Positions 6,609 through 12,083 of a stretch of DNA of 12,083 nucleotides are shown here, in pieces. A program made the position numbers and the translations under genes. A model generated the notes under the pieces. The model had not been told where the DNA came from and made no database searches. It saw nothing but the letters and a program-made list of their open reading frames with translations. Within the stretch, counting starts at the first letter, position 1. Each line of letters begins with the position of its first letter. The DNA lies in the NCBI GenBank assembly GCA_946410395.1, contig CAMKAE010000046.1, positions 1-12,083 of the forward strand, written 5' to 3'. Source of the stretch: an uncultured Clostridia bacterium. GTDB taxonomy: Bacteria > Bacillota > Clostridia > Christensenellales > Aristaeellaceae.

Positions 6609-6797
6609 CTTGCCAAATGGTATCTAGTCAGTCGTACGATTCGCTTTTGCTAAAACCCCTCTGTCGCTGCGGCGACATCTCCCCTTTCAGGGGAGACAAG
6701 GGTTCAAAGTTACTCAAAGCCTCCCCTGAAAGGGGAGGGGGACCGCTTGCGGTGGAAGGGTTCCTTGGCAGGACTGAATAGTTACGCCAAATGAAAG
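6609..6797. mobile_element. MITE-like foldback element, no coding capacity
   Basis: The centre contains two 17-bp copies in inverse orientation, 6679-6695 (CTCCCC-TTTCA-GGGGAG) and 6721-6737 (CTCCCC-TGAAA-GGGGAG), each itself a hairpin. Outside them lie small hairpins GTCGC/GCGAC (6663-6676) and ACCGC/GCGGT (6742-6753). Further out the arms continue as imperfect inverted repeats: TGCTAAAACCC against GGGTTCCTTGGCA, and TATCTAGTCAGTC (6621-6633) against GACTGAATAGTTA (6772-6784), about 11 of 13 matching. The whole could fold into one branched cruciform of about 190 bp. No transposase is present, so any movement would need one supplied in trans. The outer ends are set by eye, and no target duplication was identified with confidence. 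Confidence 0.6.
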
Positions 6798-6807
6798 AAT
6801 AGGGATT

Positions 6808-6870
6808 TCGCGGTCTGCGGACCGCGACCAGGTCCGAGCCGGACTGGCGGCTTTCCGATCGCCCTGGACC
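6808..6870. repeat. GC-rich structured repeat (stacked palindromes)
   Basis: The first hairpin has perfect 8-bp arms TCGCGGTC (6808-6815) and GACCGCGA (6820-6827) around TGCG. Immediately after it comes CCA-g-GTCCG, loop AGC, CGGAC-TGG (6828-6847), then GGCG (6846-6849) / CGCC (6860-6863), with alternative long-range pairing GGTCC (6831-6835) / GGACC (6866-6870). The composition differs sharply from the AT-rich DNA beside it. It looks like a decayed copy of the dispersed stem-loop repeats found in GC-rich clostridia; a structured RNA is a less likely alternative. Confidence 0.5.
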
Positions 6871-6931
6871 TTCGGACGCATACCGTTACTTGATTTATGA
6901 TGCTTAAATGAGAACAGTATCAATCATTCAT

Positions 6932-6959
6932 AATTCCGAATTCCGAATTCCGCATTCCG
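6932..6959. repeat. Four-unit 7-bp tandem repeat at the galM 3' end
   Basis: Three exact AATTCCG units and one variant CATTCCG lie head to tail, followed by a partial AATT, ending 6 bp before the galM stop codon. Copy number is probably slippage-prone. No spacer/repeat structure of a CRISPR type is present. Confidence 0.8.
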
Positions 6960-6965
6960 AATTTC

Positions 6966-8033
6966 TCAGTCGTCCACCCGGAACGCATAGATCGTCGTCG
7001 TGTCGTACTTCTCGCCGGGGCGCAGCACCGTGGTGCCGGGGAACTGGGGGTTGTTGGGGCTGTCGGGGCAGTGCTGGGTTTCCAGGCACAGCCCGCTGAA
7101 GGGCCCGTAGACAGCGCCGCCCTTGCCGCCCTCGTAGTGCGCCGTGCAGGCGGTGTAGAGCTGCACCGCGGGCTGGTCGGTGATGACCTCCATCGTGCGG
7201 CCGCTCTCCTCGTGGTGCACGCAGGCCGCCAGGCCCATGGCCGCGCCCTTGCGCAGGACGAAGTTGTGGTCATAGCCGCCCGCGGGCTTCATCTGGCTGC
7301 AGCTGGCCATGGCGTCCAGGCCGTCGCCCAGCAGCAGGCCCTCGCGCATGTCCAGGGGCGTCTGGCTCACGGGCATGTAGCTGCCCAGGGGGATCAGCTC
7401 GTCGTCCACCGGGGTGATGACGTCGGCGTCGATGTACACCACGTGGTCCCGGATCGTGCCGTGATCGTGGCCCGCGAGGTTAAAGTAGGTGTGGTTGGTC
7501 AGATTGCACAGCGTGGGCTTGTCGGTCGTGGCCTCGTAGCGGATGATCAGGTTGTCGTCCTCGTCCCAGGTGTAGGTGACGGTGACGTCCAGGTTGCCGG
7601 GATAGTTCTCCTCGCCGTCGGGGCTCAGGTAGTGGAAGGCCACGCTGTCGCGGTGCTTCTCCTCTTTGGGCTGCGCGGTCCACATCCGCCAGGCGAAGCC
7701 CTTGTCGCCGCCGTGAAGATGGTTCACGCCGTGGTCGTTCAGCGCCAGCTGATAGGTGACGCCGTCCAGGGTGAAGCGGCCCTTGCCGATGCGGTTGCCG
7801 TAGCGGCCGACGGTGTCGCCCATGCTGCCGTGGCCCGCGCCGTACTTCTCCATGGAATCAAAGCCCAGCGCCACGTCCGCCAGCTTGCCGTCCTTGTCCG
7901 GCACGATGATGGAGGTGAGGATGGCGCCGTAGTCGATCACCGAGATGGAGGAGCCATTCTTATTGGTAAGGGTGTACAGGGTGACCGGCGATCCGTCGGG
8001 CGCCTTGCCGAAGGGTTTCTGCGTGATGGCCAT
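6966..8033 (-). CDS. galM: Aldose 1-epimerase (mutarotase)
   Basis: GalM interconverts the alpha and beta anomers of hexoses such as galactose and glucose in the cytoplasm, feeding the Leloir pathway. The 355-residue product has NRIGKGRF (80-87), the substrate-binding HGVNHLHGGDKGF (101-113, His107), the catalytic-acid motif NLTNHTYFNLAG (His181), the sugar-binding GGYDHNFVL (Asp255) and the catalytic base in GLCLETQHCPDSPN (Glu318). All are intact and length is typical. AAGGAGGTC stands 7 nt before the ATG. It is transcribed from its own promoter at 8066-8093 and is the last gene of its block. No other Leloir gene is in the window, so the substrate is not shown by context. Confidence 0.96.
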   Translation of the reverse strand: MAITQKPFGKAPDGSPVTLYTLTNKNGSSISVIDYGAILTSIIVPDKDGKLADVALGFDSMEKYGAGHGSMGDTVGRYGNRIGKGRFTLDGVTYQLALNDHGVNHLHGGDKGFAWRMWTAQPKEEKHRDSVAFHYLSPDGEENYPGNLDVTVTYTWDEDDNLIIRYEATTDKPTLCNLTNHTYFNLAGHDHGTIRDHVVYIDADVITPVDDELIPLGSYMPVSQTPLDMREGLLLGDGLDAMASCSQMKPAGGYDHNFVLRKGAAMGLAACVHHEESGRTMEVITDQPAVQLYTACTAHYEGGKGGAVYGPFSGLCLETQHCPDSPNNPQFPGTTVLRPGEKYDTTTIYAFRVDD

Positions 8034-8065
8034 GGGAAACGACCTCCTTGTCTCATGATGCCTTT

Positions 8066-8093
8066 ATTGTATCGCAACGGCTGCGGATGTCAA
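8066..8093 (-). promoter_or_regulatory. Promoter of galM
   Basis: On the minus strand there is a consensus -35 TTGACA (8088-8093), a 16-bp spacer and a -10 TACAAT (8066-8071, 5/6). The start point would fall near 8059, giving a leader of about 25 nt with the ribosome site in it. It sits just after the stop codon of the YczE-like gene, so galM can be expressed independently of the genes upstream. Confidence 0.8.
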
Positions 8094-8113
8094 GCGGACA
8101 ATTCCCGCCCGCC

Positions 8114-8827
8114 TCAGGGCTTGCGGATGGCCAGCACCACGCGCAGGGAGTCCTGCAGCCGCTGGTGCCGGATGCCGGTGGCGTCAAAGCGCACGGCCCG
8201 GAAAACCGCCTGCATGATGGGCCCGGTGGCGAAGGCACAGATCAGCGTGCCGATGCCCACCGGTCCGCCCAGCAGCCAGCCGATCAGCGTGGCGGTGCTG
8301 AGCATGGCGACGCTCACCGCGCCGATGGGCAGGCGCTTCAGCCGCTTGGCCAGGCCCACCAGCAGGGTGTCCCGCGGGCCGCAGCCCAGAGAGGCGATCA
8401 TGTAGGTGTATTGGGTGAAGGCGAGGATCACCAGCCCGGCCAGCATCATGGGCAGCGCGGTCCACACCGAGGTGCAGGGCGGCACCAGGCCGGTCCAGTT
8501 GAAGAAGTCCACGGCCTTCCCCACCACCACCGCGTCGATGAACATGGCGATGCCGATGGGTTCCCGGAGCAGGATGTCGATCAGCAGGATCGTGACGGAC
8601 ACGGCGATCGAGGCCGTGCCGTACAGGATCCCCGCTGTATGGCTCAGGCCCAGGCTCAGCACGTCCCAAGGCGCCGCCCCAATGTTGGCCTGGATCGTGA
8701 GATAGATGCCGAAGCCGTTGACAAACAGGCTCACCGCCGCCAGCAGGATGTTCACGGCGATGGACCCGGCGGTGCGATTCTCCCGCAGATCCCTGAGCCG
8801 AAGCGCGTTCGCGGACACGGTCCTCAC
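8114..8827 (-). CDS. YczE/YitT-type integral membrane protein
   Basis: The 237-residue product has about five hydrophobic segments (about 22-46, 64-86, 90-108, 122-146, 168-200). It also carries the two internal signatures of the YczE/YyaS family (COG2364), GAAPWDVL (50-57) and GCGPRDTLLVGL (148-159). The two related motifs, one in each half, suggest an internal duplication. The biochemical role of the family is not established; transport is often assumed. The GTG at 8827 lies 10 nt after the stop of the AEC permease gene, within a GAGAGG purine site; a GTG at 8818 is an equally possible start with better spacing. Context suggests co-transcription with the permease. Confidence 0.88.
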   Translation of the reverse strand: MRTVSANALRLRDLRENRTAGSIAVNILLAAVSLFVNGFGIYLTIQANIGAAPWDVLSLGLSHTAGILYGTASIAVSVTILLIDILLREPIGIAMFIDAVVVGKAVDFFNWTGLVPPCTSVWTALPMMLAGLVILAFTQYTYMIASLGCGPRDTLLVGLAKRLKRLPIGAVSVAMLSTATLIGWLLGGPVGIGTLICAFATGPIMQAVFRAVRFDATGIRHQRLQDSLRVVLAIRKP

Positions 8828-8837
8828 AGCCTCTCTG

Positions 8838-9755
8838 TTACCAGATCAGGGTCGCAAGCCCCACCAGTGCGGGAATGGTGACGATGGACAGCAGTGTGGA
8901 GATCACCACCGCCTCCACGGCGTAGGCGGAATCCTTGCCGTGCAGCTGGGCGTAAACCGCCACGTTCGACCCCACGGGGCAGGCGGAGGCGATCAGCAGC
9001 ACCAGCTTCATGTCGTGCAGGGTTTCCGGGACCAGGGTCAGCAGCTCCAGGCAGATCAGCGGCACCAGCACCAGCCGCACCAGGGAGATGCCGTACAGCA
9101 CCCGTCTCCCCAGCATGTGCTTCAGGTCCGTCTGGGCCAGGTAGACGCCCACGGTGAACATGGCCAGGGGCGTGTTGAGCCCTGCCACGGCGTTCAGCGC
9201 GCCGGTGAGCACCTCCGGCAGCGGCAGCTGGGTGAAAAACAGCAGCAGCCCCGTCAGGATCGCGATGACGAAGGGCGCCCGGATCAGCTTTTTCGGCTGA
9301 AGACCCTGCAGGATCGGCTGCCCGTTGAGGACCGAAACCCCGTAGGTCCACTGGCCGATGTTCAGCAGGCCCACAAAGCAGGCCGCGTAGAACACGGCGC
9401 CGCTGCCCAGGGAGGCCACGATCAGCGGAATGCCGAAGAACCCCGGGTTGGCAAAGGCCGCGGCAAAGGCGGCGATGCCGTCCCCGGGAAAGAGCCAGCG
9501 GGACAGCAGGATGGCGATCAGCAGCAGCGCCGCCGCACCCAGCCCGCTGTACAGCACACCGAGCATGGACGACGCGGTCCGCTCCACCAGAAAGCCCTTG
9601 ACAATGGTCGCAGGCAGCGCCGCGTAGATGAGGATGTTCCCCAGGGTTTTGCTGCCCTCCGGGGAGATCTTCTTTCCGCGGAACAGCAGGTAGCCCGCTC
9701 CGGCCAGCAGAAACATCTGCAGGATCTGCTTGGCCAGGATCAGCATCGTGTCCAT
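8838..9755 (-). CDS. AEC-family transporter (auxin efflux carrier / malate permease type)
   Basis: The 305-residue product is hydrophobic throughout, with about ten membrane segments in two halves, as in the AEC family. Recognisable elements are the N-terminal half with NILIYAALPATIVKGF, the family motif FANPGFFGIPL (101-111), NTPLAMFTVGVYLAQ at the start of the second half, and ACPVGSNVAVYA near the C-terminus. Members export or import organic anions such as malate; the substrate here cannot be read from the sequence. AAAGGAT lies upstream of the ATG. Only 40 bp, with no terminator-like hairpin, separate it from htpG, so it may be read from the htpG promoter. Confidence 0.92.
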   Translation of the reverse strand: MDTMLILAKQILQMFLLAGAGYLLFRGKKISPEGSKTLGNILIYAALPATIVKGFLVERTASSMLGVLYSGLGAAALLLIAILLSRWLFPGDGIAAFAAAFANPGFFGIPLIVASLGSGAVFYAACFVGLLNIGQWTYGVSVLNGQPILQGLQPKKLIRAPFVIAILTGLLLFFTQLPLPEVLTGALNAVAGLNTPLAMFTVGVYLAQTDLKHMLGRRVLYGISLVRLVLVPLICLELLTLVPETLHDMKLVLLIASACPVGSNVAVYAQLHGKDSAYAVEAVVISTLLSIVTIPALVGLATLIW

Positions 9756-9795
9756 GCGGTCTATCCTTTCTCAGCGCGGTCAGGCCGAGGTTCCG

Positions 9796-11700
9796 TCATT
9801 TCTCCGCCACCATGCTCAGCAGCTTCGCGCTGCGGTTCAGGAAGGCGGTGATCTCCTCGCCCTCCAGGGGCTTGGCGCTCATGCGGGCCAGGTCGTACAC
9901 CTGCGCGCAGAGCAGGCCGGTGGTCTCGTCCTCCGGGTCGCGCTCCGCGATGGCGCGGACGGCGGGGCAGCGGCTGTTGAGCACCAGGGTGCGCTGCTCG
10001 GGCATGCCGGCCATGCTGTAGACCTCCCGGAAGCGGCGGGCGTTCTCGTTCTCCGTCACCACCGCCGGCAGGCTCTCGTCCGCCATGGGTGCCAGGGAGA
10101 CCTCCAGGTTCTCCTGCCCCAGCGCCTTGCGGAACAGGGTCTGCAGGGCGTCCTTGTCCAGGGCCGGCTGCTCATTTCCGGTGTCCTCCTGGGTCAGGCC
10201 GGTGACGTCCGCGTCCACCCGGACGAAGCTCGTCTTGTCCTCCTCGCCGCCGGAGTACTCCATGAAGTTCAGGAAGGCCGCGTCCAGCTTGGGGTAATCC
10301 ATCACGGCCACGCCGATGCCGCGGTTGGTGTAGAGGCTGACGCTGCCGGCCTGGCGCTTGGGATCGGAGGTGTAATACACCTTGCCGTCGGTCTTGTCGC
10401 CCCAGGCGGTCTTGTACTCCGCCGCGGTCTTGTAGGTGCCGTCGGTCAGCTTGTAGAGCAGGGCGGGCTTCACCTGGTCGAAGAACTTCGCGTCGGTCAT
10501 GCAGCCATAGCGGACAAAGGGCGCGATGTCGTCCCAGTACTTCTCGTACTCCTCCCGGGCGCTGCCGAACATGCCGGTGAGGCGGTCCGCCACCTTCTTG
10601 GTGATGTGGGCGCTGATCTTCTTCACGGAGCCGTCGTTCTGCAGGAAGGAGCGGCTGACGTTCAGGGGGATGTCCGGGCAGTCGATGACGCCCCGCAGGA
10701 GCATCAGGAACTCCGGGATGATCTCCTTGATGTTGTCCGCCACGAACACCTGGCCGGAGAAGAGCTTGATCTCGCCCTCCCGCACGCCGAAGTCCTCGGG
10801 CAGCTTGGGGAAGTACAGGATGCCCTTCAGGTTGAAGGGGTAGTCCACGTTCAGGTGGATCCAGAACAGCGGATCCGCCATGTCGCTGAACATCTTGTGG
10901 TAGAAGGCCTTGTAGTCCTCGTCGGTGCAGGCGGAAGGCTTCTTGAGCCACAGGGGCTCGGTGTCGTTGATCTGCTCGGGCTTTGACTCCTCGGTCACCT
11001 TCTTCATCACCGGGGTCCCGTCTTCGTTCTTTTCGCCTTCAACGGGGACATCCCGTTCAACAGGCTTGGCGTTGGCGTCGAAGAGCAGGATGGGGCTGGC
11101 CATGTAGCCGCAGTAGCGGGTCAGCACGGAGCGCACCCGCCACAGGTCGAGGAACTCCTCCGCGTCCTGCGCGATGTGCAGGATCACCGTGGTGCCGTGG
11201 GCCGTGCGGCTGCCCTCGCTCATCTCGAAGGCCATGCCGTCCGGGCTCTCCCAGTGCACCGGCTGCGCGCCCTCGGTCCAGGACAGGGTTTCGATCTCCA
11301 CCCGCTCCGACACCATGAACACCGAGTAGAAGCCCAGGCCGAAGTGGCCGATGATGCCGCCGGTGCCGTCCTCCTTCTCGTCCTTCGCCACCTGCTTCAT
11401 GAACTCCGCTGCGCTGGAGAAGGCCACCTGGTTGATGTAGCGCTGCACCTCGTCCGCCGTCATGCCGATGCCGGTGTCCTCAATGCGGATCTCCTTCTTC
11501 TCCTTGTCCACTGTCACCAGCACGGACATGGGCTCCTGCGTTCCGGGGTTCAGCATGCGGAATTTGGTGATGGCGTCGCAGCCGTTGGACACCGCCTCCC
11601 GCAGAAAAATGTCCTTATCCGAGTACAGCCAGCGCTTGATCACCGGCATGATGTTTTCAGCATCGATGGACACATTGCCCTTGATGGGTTCCATCGCCAT
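9796..11700 (-). CDS. htpG: Molecular chaperone HtpG (bacterial Hsp90)
   Basis: HtpG is a dimeric, ATP-driven cytoplasmic chaperone. The 634-residue product has the GHKL ATPase domain (about 1-230): IFLREAVSNGCDAITKF with the catalytic Glu35 and Mg-binding Asn39, IEDTGIGM (73-80) and the lid end GHFGLGFYSVFMV (118-130). The middle domain (about 240-480) includes the strand LFWIHLNVDYPFNLKGILYFP and the ATP-sensing arginine in LNVSRSFLQND (Arg350). The C-terminal dimerisation domain ends at LLSMVAEK. The usual SNASDA motif is SNGCDA here; catalytic residues are unaffected. The ATG at 11700 is 8 nt after AGGAGG; a second ATG two codons on is less well placed. It is preceded by a good promoter and a CIRCE operator, indicating heat-shock control by HrcA. 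Confidence 0.97.
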   Translation of the reverse strand: MAMEPIKGNVSIDAENIMPVIKRWLYSDKDIFLREAVSNGCDAITKFRMLNPGTQEPMSVLVTVDKEKKEIRIEDTGIGMTADEVQRYINQVAFSSAAEFMKQVAKDEKEDGTGGIIGHFGLGFYSVFMVSERVEIETLSWTEGAQPVHWESPDGMAFEMSEGSRTAHGTTVILHIAQDAEEFLDLWRVRSVLTRYCGYMASPILLFDANAKPVERDVPVEGEKNEDGTPVMKKVTEESKPEQINDTEPLWLKKPSACTDEDYKAFYHKMFSDMADPLFWIHLNVDYPFNLKGILYFPKLPEDFGVREGEIKLFSGQVFVADNIKEIIPEFLMLLRGVIDCPDIPLNVSRSFLQNDGSVKKISAHITKKVADRLTGMFGSAREEYEKYWDDIAPFVRYGCMTDAKFFDQVKPALLYKLTDGTYKTAAEYKTAWGDKTDGKVYYTSDPKRQAGSVSLYTNRGIGVAVMDYPKLDAAFLNFMEYSGGEEDKTSFVRVDADVTGLTQEDTGNEQPALDKDALQTLFRKALGQENLEVSLAPMADESLPAVVTENENARRFREVYSMAGMPEQRTLVLNSRCPAVRAIAERDPEDETTGLLCAQVYDLARMSAKPLEGEEITAFLNRSAKLLSMVAEK

Positions 11701-11760
11701 AGGTCATTCCTCCTCTGTGTCTGCATGGGGCGGTTTCTCTTCTCCCCGCCGCCGCGGTGT

Positions 11761-11789
11761 ATTATAGCACCCTGCCGATCCTTTTGCAA
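11761..11789 (-). promoter_or_regulatory. Promoter of htpG
   Basis: On the minus strand there is a -35 box TTGCAA (11784-11789), a 17-bp spacer and a perfect TATAAT (11761-11766) preceded by TGC (extended -10). Transcription should begin near 11754, leaving about 54 nt of leader. The -35 box directly abuts the outer end of the CIRCE extended stem. Confidence 0.85.
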
Positions 11790-11830
11790 CAGAAAATTAG
11801 CACTCTTGCCTTTCGAGTGCTAATTTTCTG
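11790..11830. promoter_or_regulatory. CIRCE operator (HrcA site) upstream of htpG
   Basis: The core (11797-11823) is an exact CIRCE: TTAGCACTC, 9-nt spacer, GAGTGCTAA. The complementarity extends outward by seven further pairs (CAGAAAA/TTTTCTG), giving perfect 16-bp arms at 11790-11805 and 11815-11830. HrcA binds this operator and is itself kept active by GroEL, so the gene responds to misfolded protein. The operator lies upstream of the -35 box and just 8 bp after the aroB stop codon; its hairpin might also attenuate aroB read-through, though there is no clean T-run. Confidence 0.95.
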
Positions 11831-11838
11831 CAGGACGC

Positions 11839-12083
11839 TCACAGCGCGCGCATGCCGCGGAAGAAATCCGGCGTCGTACCGTATACGAAGCACTCCCCGA
11901 CGCGCCTGAGCAGCACCGTCCGCAGGGTTTGGCCGGCGGCCTTCTTGTCCAGGGCCATGGCCCGGATCAGGTCCTCCTCCGGGATCTCAGGCAGCCGGAC
12001 GGGCAGCGACAGCGCCCGCAGCAGCGCCTCCAGGCGCGCGGCGGTGCCCCGCTCCGTCAGTCCCTTCGCCTCGCTGAGGCGCG
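11839..12083 (-). CDS. aroB: 3-dehydroquinate synthase, C-terminal part (cut by window edge)
   Basis: An open frame with no start in the window runs from the right edge to a TGA at 11839-11841 and gives about 80 residues. It reads LTERGTAARLEALLRALSLPVRLPE, then EDLIRAMALDKKAAGQTLRTVLLRRVGECFVYG and ends FFRGMRAL (segments given in parts). The helical stretch ending in a Leu-Pro element, followed by a DKK motif, a V(L)L strand and a G(E)xFVY strand, is the C-terminal pattern of AroB, which converts DAHP to 3-dehydroquinate in the shikimate pathway. Related sugar-phosphate cyclases share the fold, so the symbol rests on the DKK region and commonness. It lies immediately upstream of the htpG regulatory region in the same orientation. 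Confidence 0.8.
   Translation of the reverse strand, partial: RLSEAKGLTERGTAARLEALLRALSLPVRLPEIPEEDLIRAMALDKKAAGQTLRTVLLRRVGECFVYGTTPDFFRGMRAL

Larger units (their letters stand above)
6342..6965. other. Gene-free, repeat-rich spacer
   Basis: No coding region with plausible start, ribosome site and codon use is visible on either strand. The spacer is less GC-rich than the genes around it. It separates two convergent blocks (the coiled-coil gene on plus, galM on minus) and holds, in order, a weak 5-bp stem AGACG/CGTCT (6384-6399), the paired hairpins, the terminator, the foldback element, a GC-rich structured repeat and a 7-bp tandem repeat. Nothing notable was seen at 6461-6535 or 6871-6931. 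Confidence 0.75.

Noticed and set aside
6808..6827. Terminator for galM
   Set aside because: On the minus strand this stem is followed by AAATCCC, not by T residues, so it is not an intrinsic terminator.
6932..6959. Possible CRISPR-like array
   Set aside because: Units are only 7 bp and directly adjoining, with no spacers and no cas genes.
7071..8405. Long plus-strand open frame (444 codons) opposite galM and the YczE-like gene
   Set aside because: It is antisense to two well-supported genes, its translation is low-complexity (H, V, G, A, Q-rich) without family motifs, and it spans the galM promoter. It is a GC-rich shadow frame.
9730..10986. Plus-strand open frame (418 codons) opposite htpG
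   Set aside because: The translation is a Val/Leu/His/Gly-rich mirror of htpG codons with no recognisable domain or ribosome site.
11790..11830. Intrinsic terminator of aroB
   Set aside because: The stem is long, but the run after it on the minus strand is TTGCAAAAGG rather than a T-run, and the core matches CIRCE exactly. A secondary effect on read-through is possible but not the main call.

Overview
The window is a GC-rich stretch of ordinary core chromosome, most likely from an uncultured member of the Clostridia (Bacillota). The pointers are a short NusA without C-terminal repeats, strong Shine-Dalgarno sites (AGGAGG, AAGGAGGTC), SigA-type promoters with extended TGn -10 boxes, a perfect CIRCE operator, and dispersed palindromic repeats of the kind common in gut clostridia. 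The assignment below class level is inference. I found no tRNA, rRNA, CRISPR array, integrase, transposase or defence gene.

Left block (1-1908, minus strand): rimP and nusA, overlapping by 4 bp, form the start of the usual rimP-nusA-(ylxR-ylxQ-infB) ribosome and transcription operon, which continues off the left edge. It is read from a promoter at 1880-1908 through a leader of about 190 nt that holds a perfect 14-bp palindrome. A second, divergent promoter at 1958-1986 drives the next block.

Middle block (2022-6341, plus strand): alr (alanine racemase), a 5-formyltetrahydrofolate cyclo-ligase gene, an unrecognised five-helix membrane protein, rsmD, coaD and an Ala/Gln/Glu-rich coiled-coil protein. 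The genes are tightly packed, with 16-bp and 4-bp overlaps and gaps of 1 and 14 bp. Only the 71-bp gap before the membrane gene is wider, and it carries two hairpins. The block probably ends at an intrinsic terminator at 6536-6576. It supplies D-alanine for the wall, one-carbon and CoA cofactors, and 16S rRNA methylation.

Non-coding stretch (6342-6965): about 620 bp with no gene, filled with repeats. In order it holds paired hairpins with complementary loops, the terminator, a foldback element of about 190 bp, a second GC-rich structured repeat, and a 7-bp tandem repeat abutting the galM stop codon. This is the least explained part of the window.

Right block (6966-12083, minus strand): reading leftwards from the right edge are the 3' end of a 3-dehydroquinate synthase gene (aroB), then htpG (Hsp90) behind a CIRCE operator and a strong promoter. 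An AEC-family permease and a YczE-like membrane protein follow closely and may be read with htpG. galM (aldose 1-epimerase) has its own near-consensus promoter.

I see no convincing new biological system. The points most worth a second look are the CIRCE position at htpG, the repeat-rich spacer, and the two unassigned genes in the alr-coaD operon.
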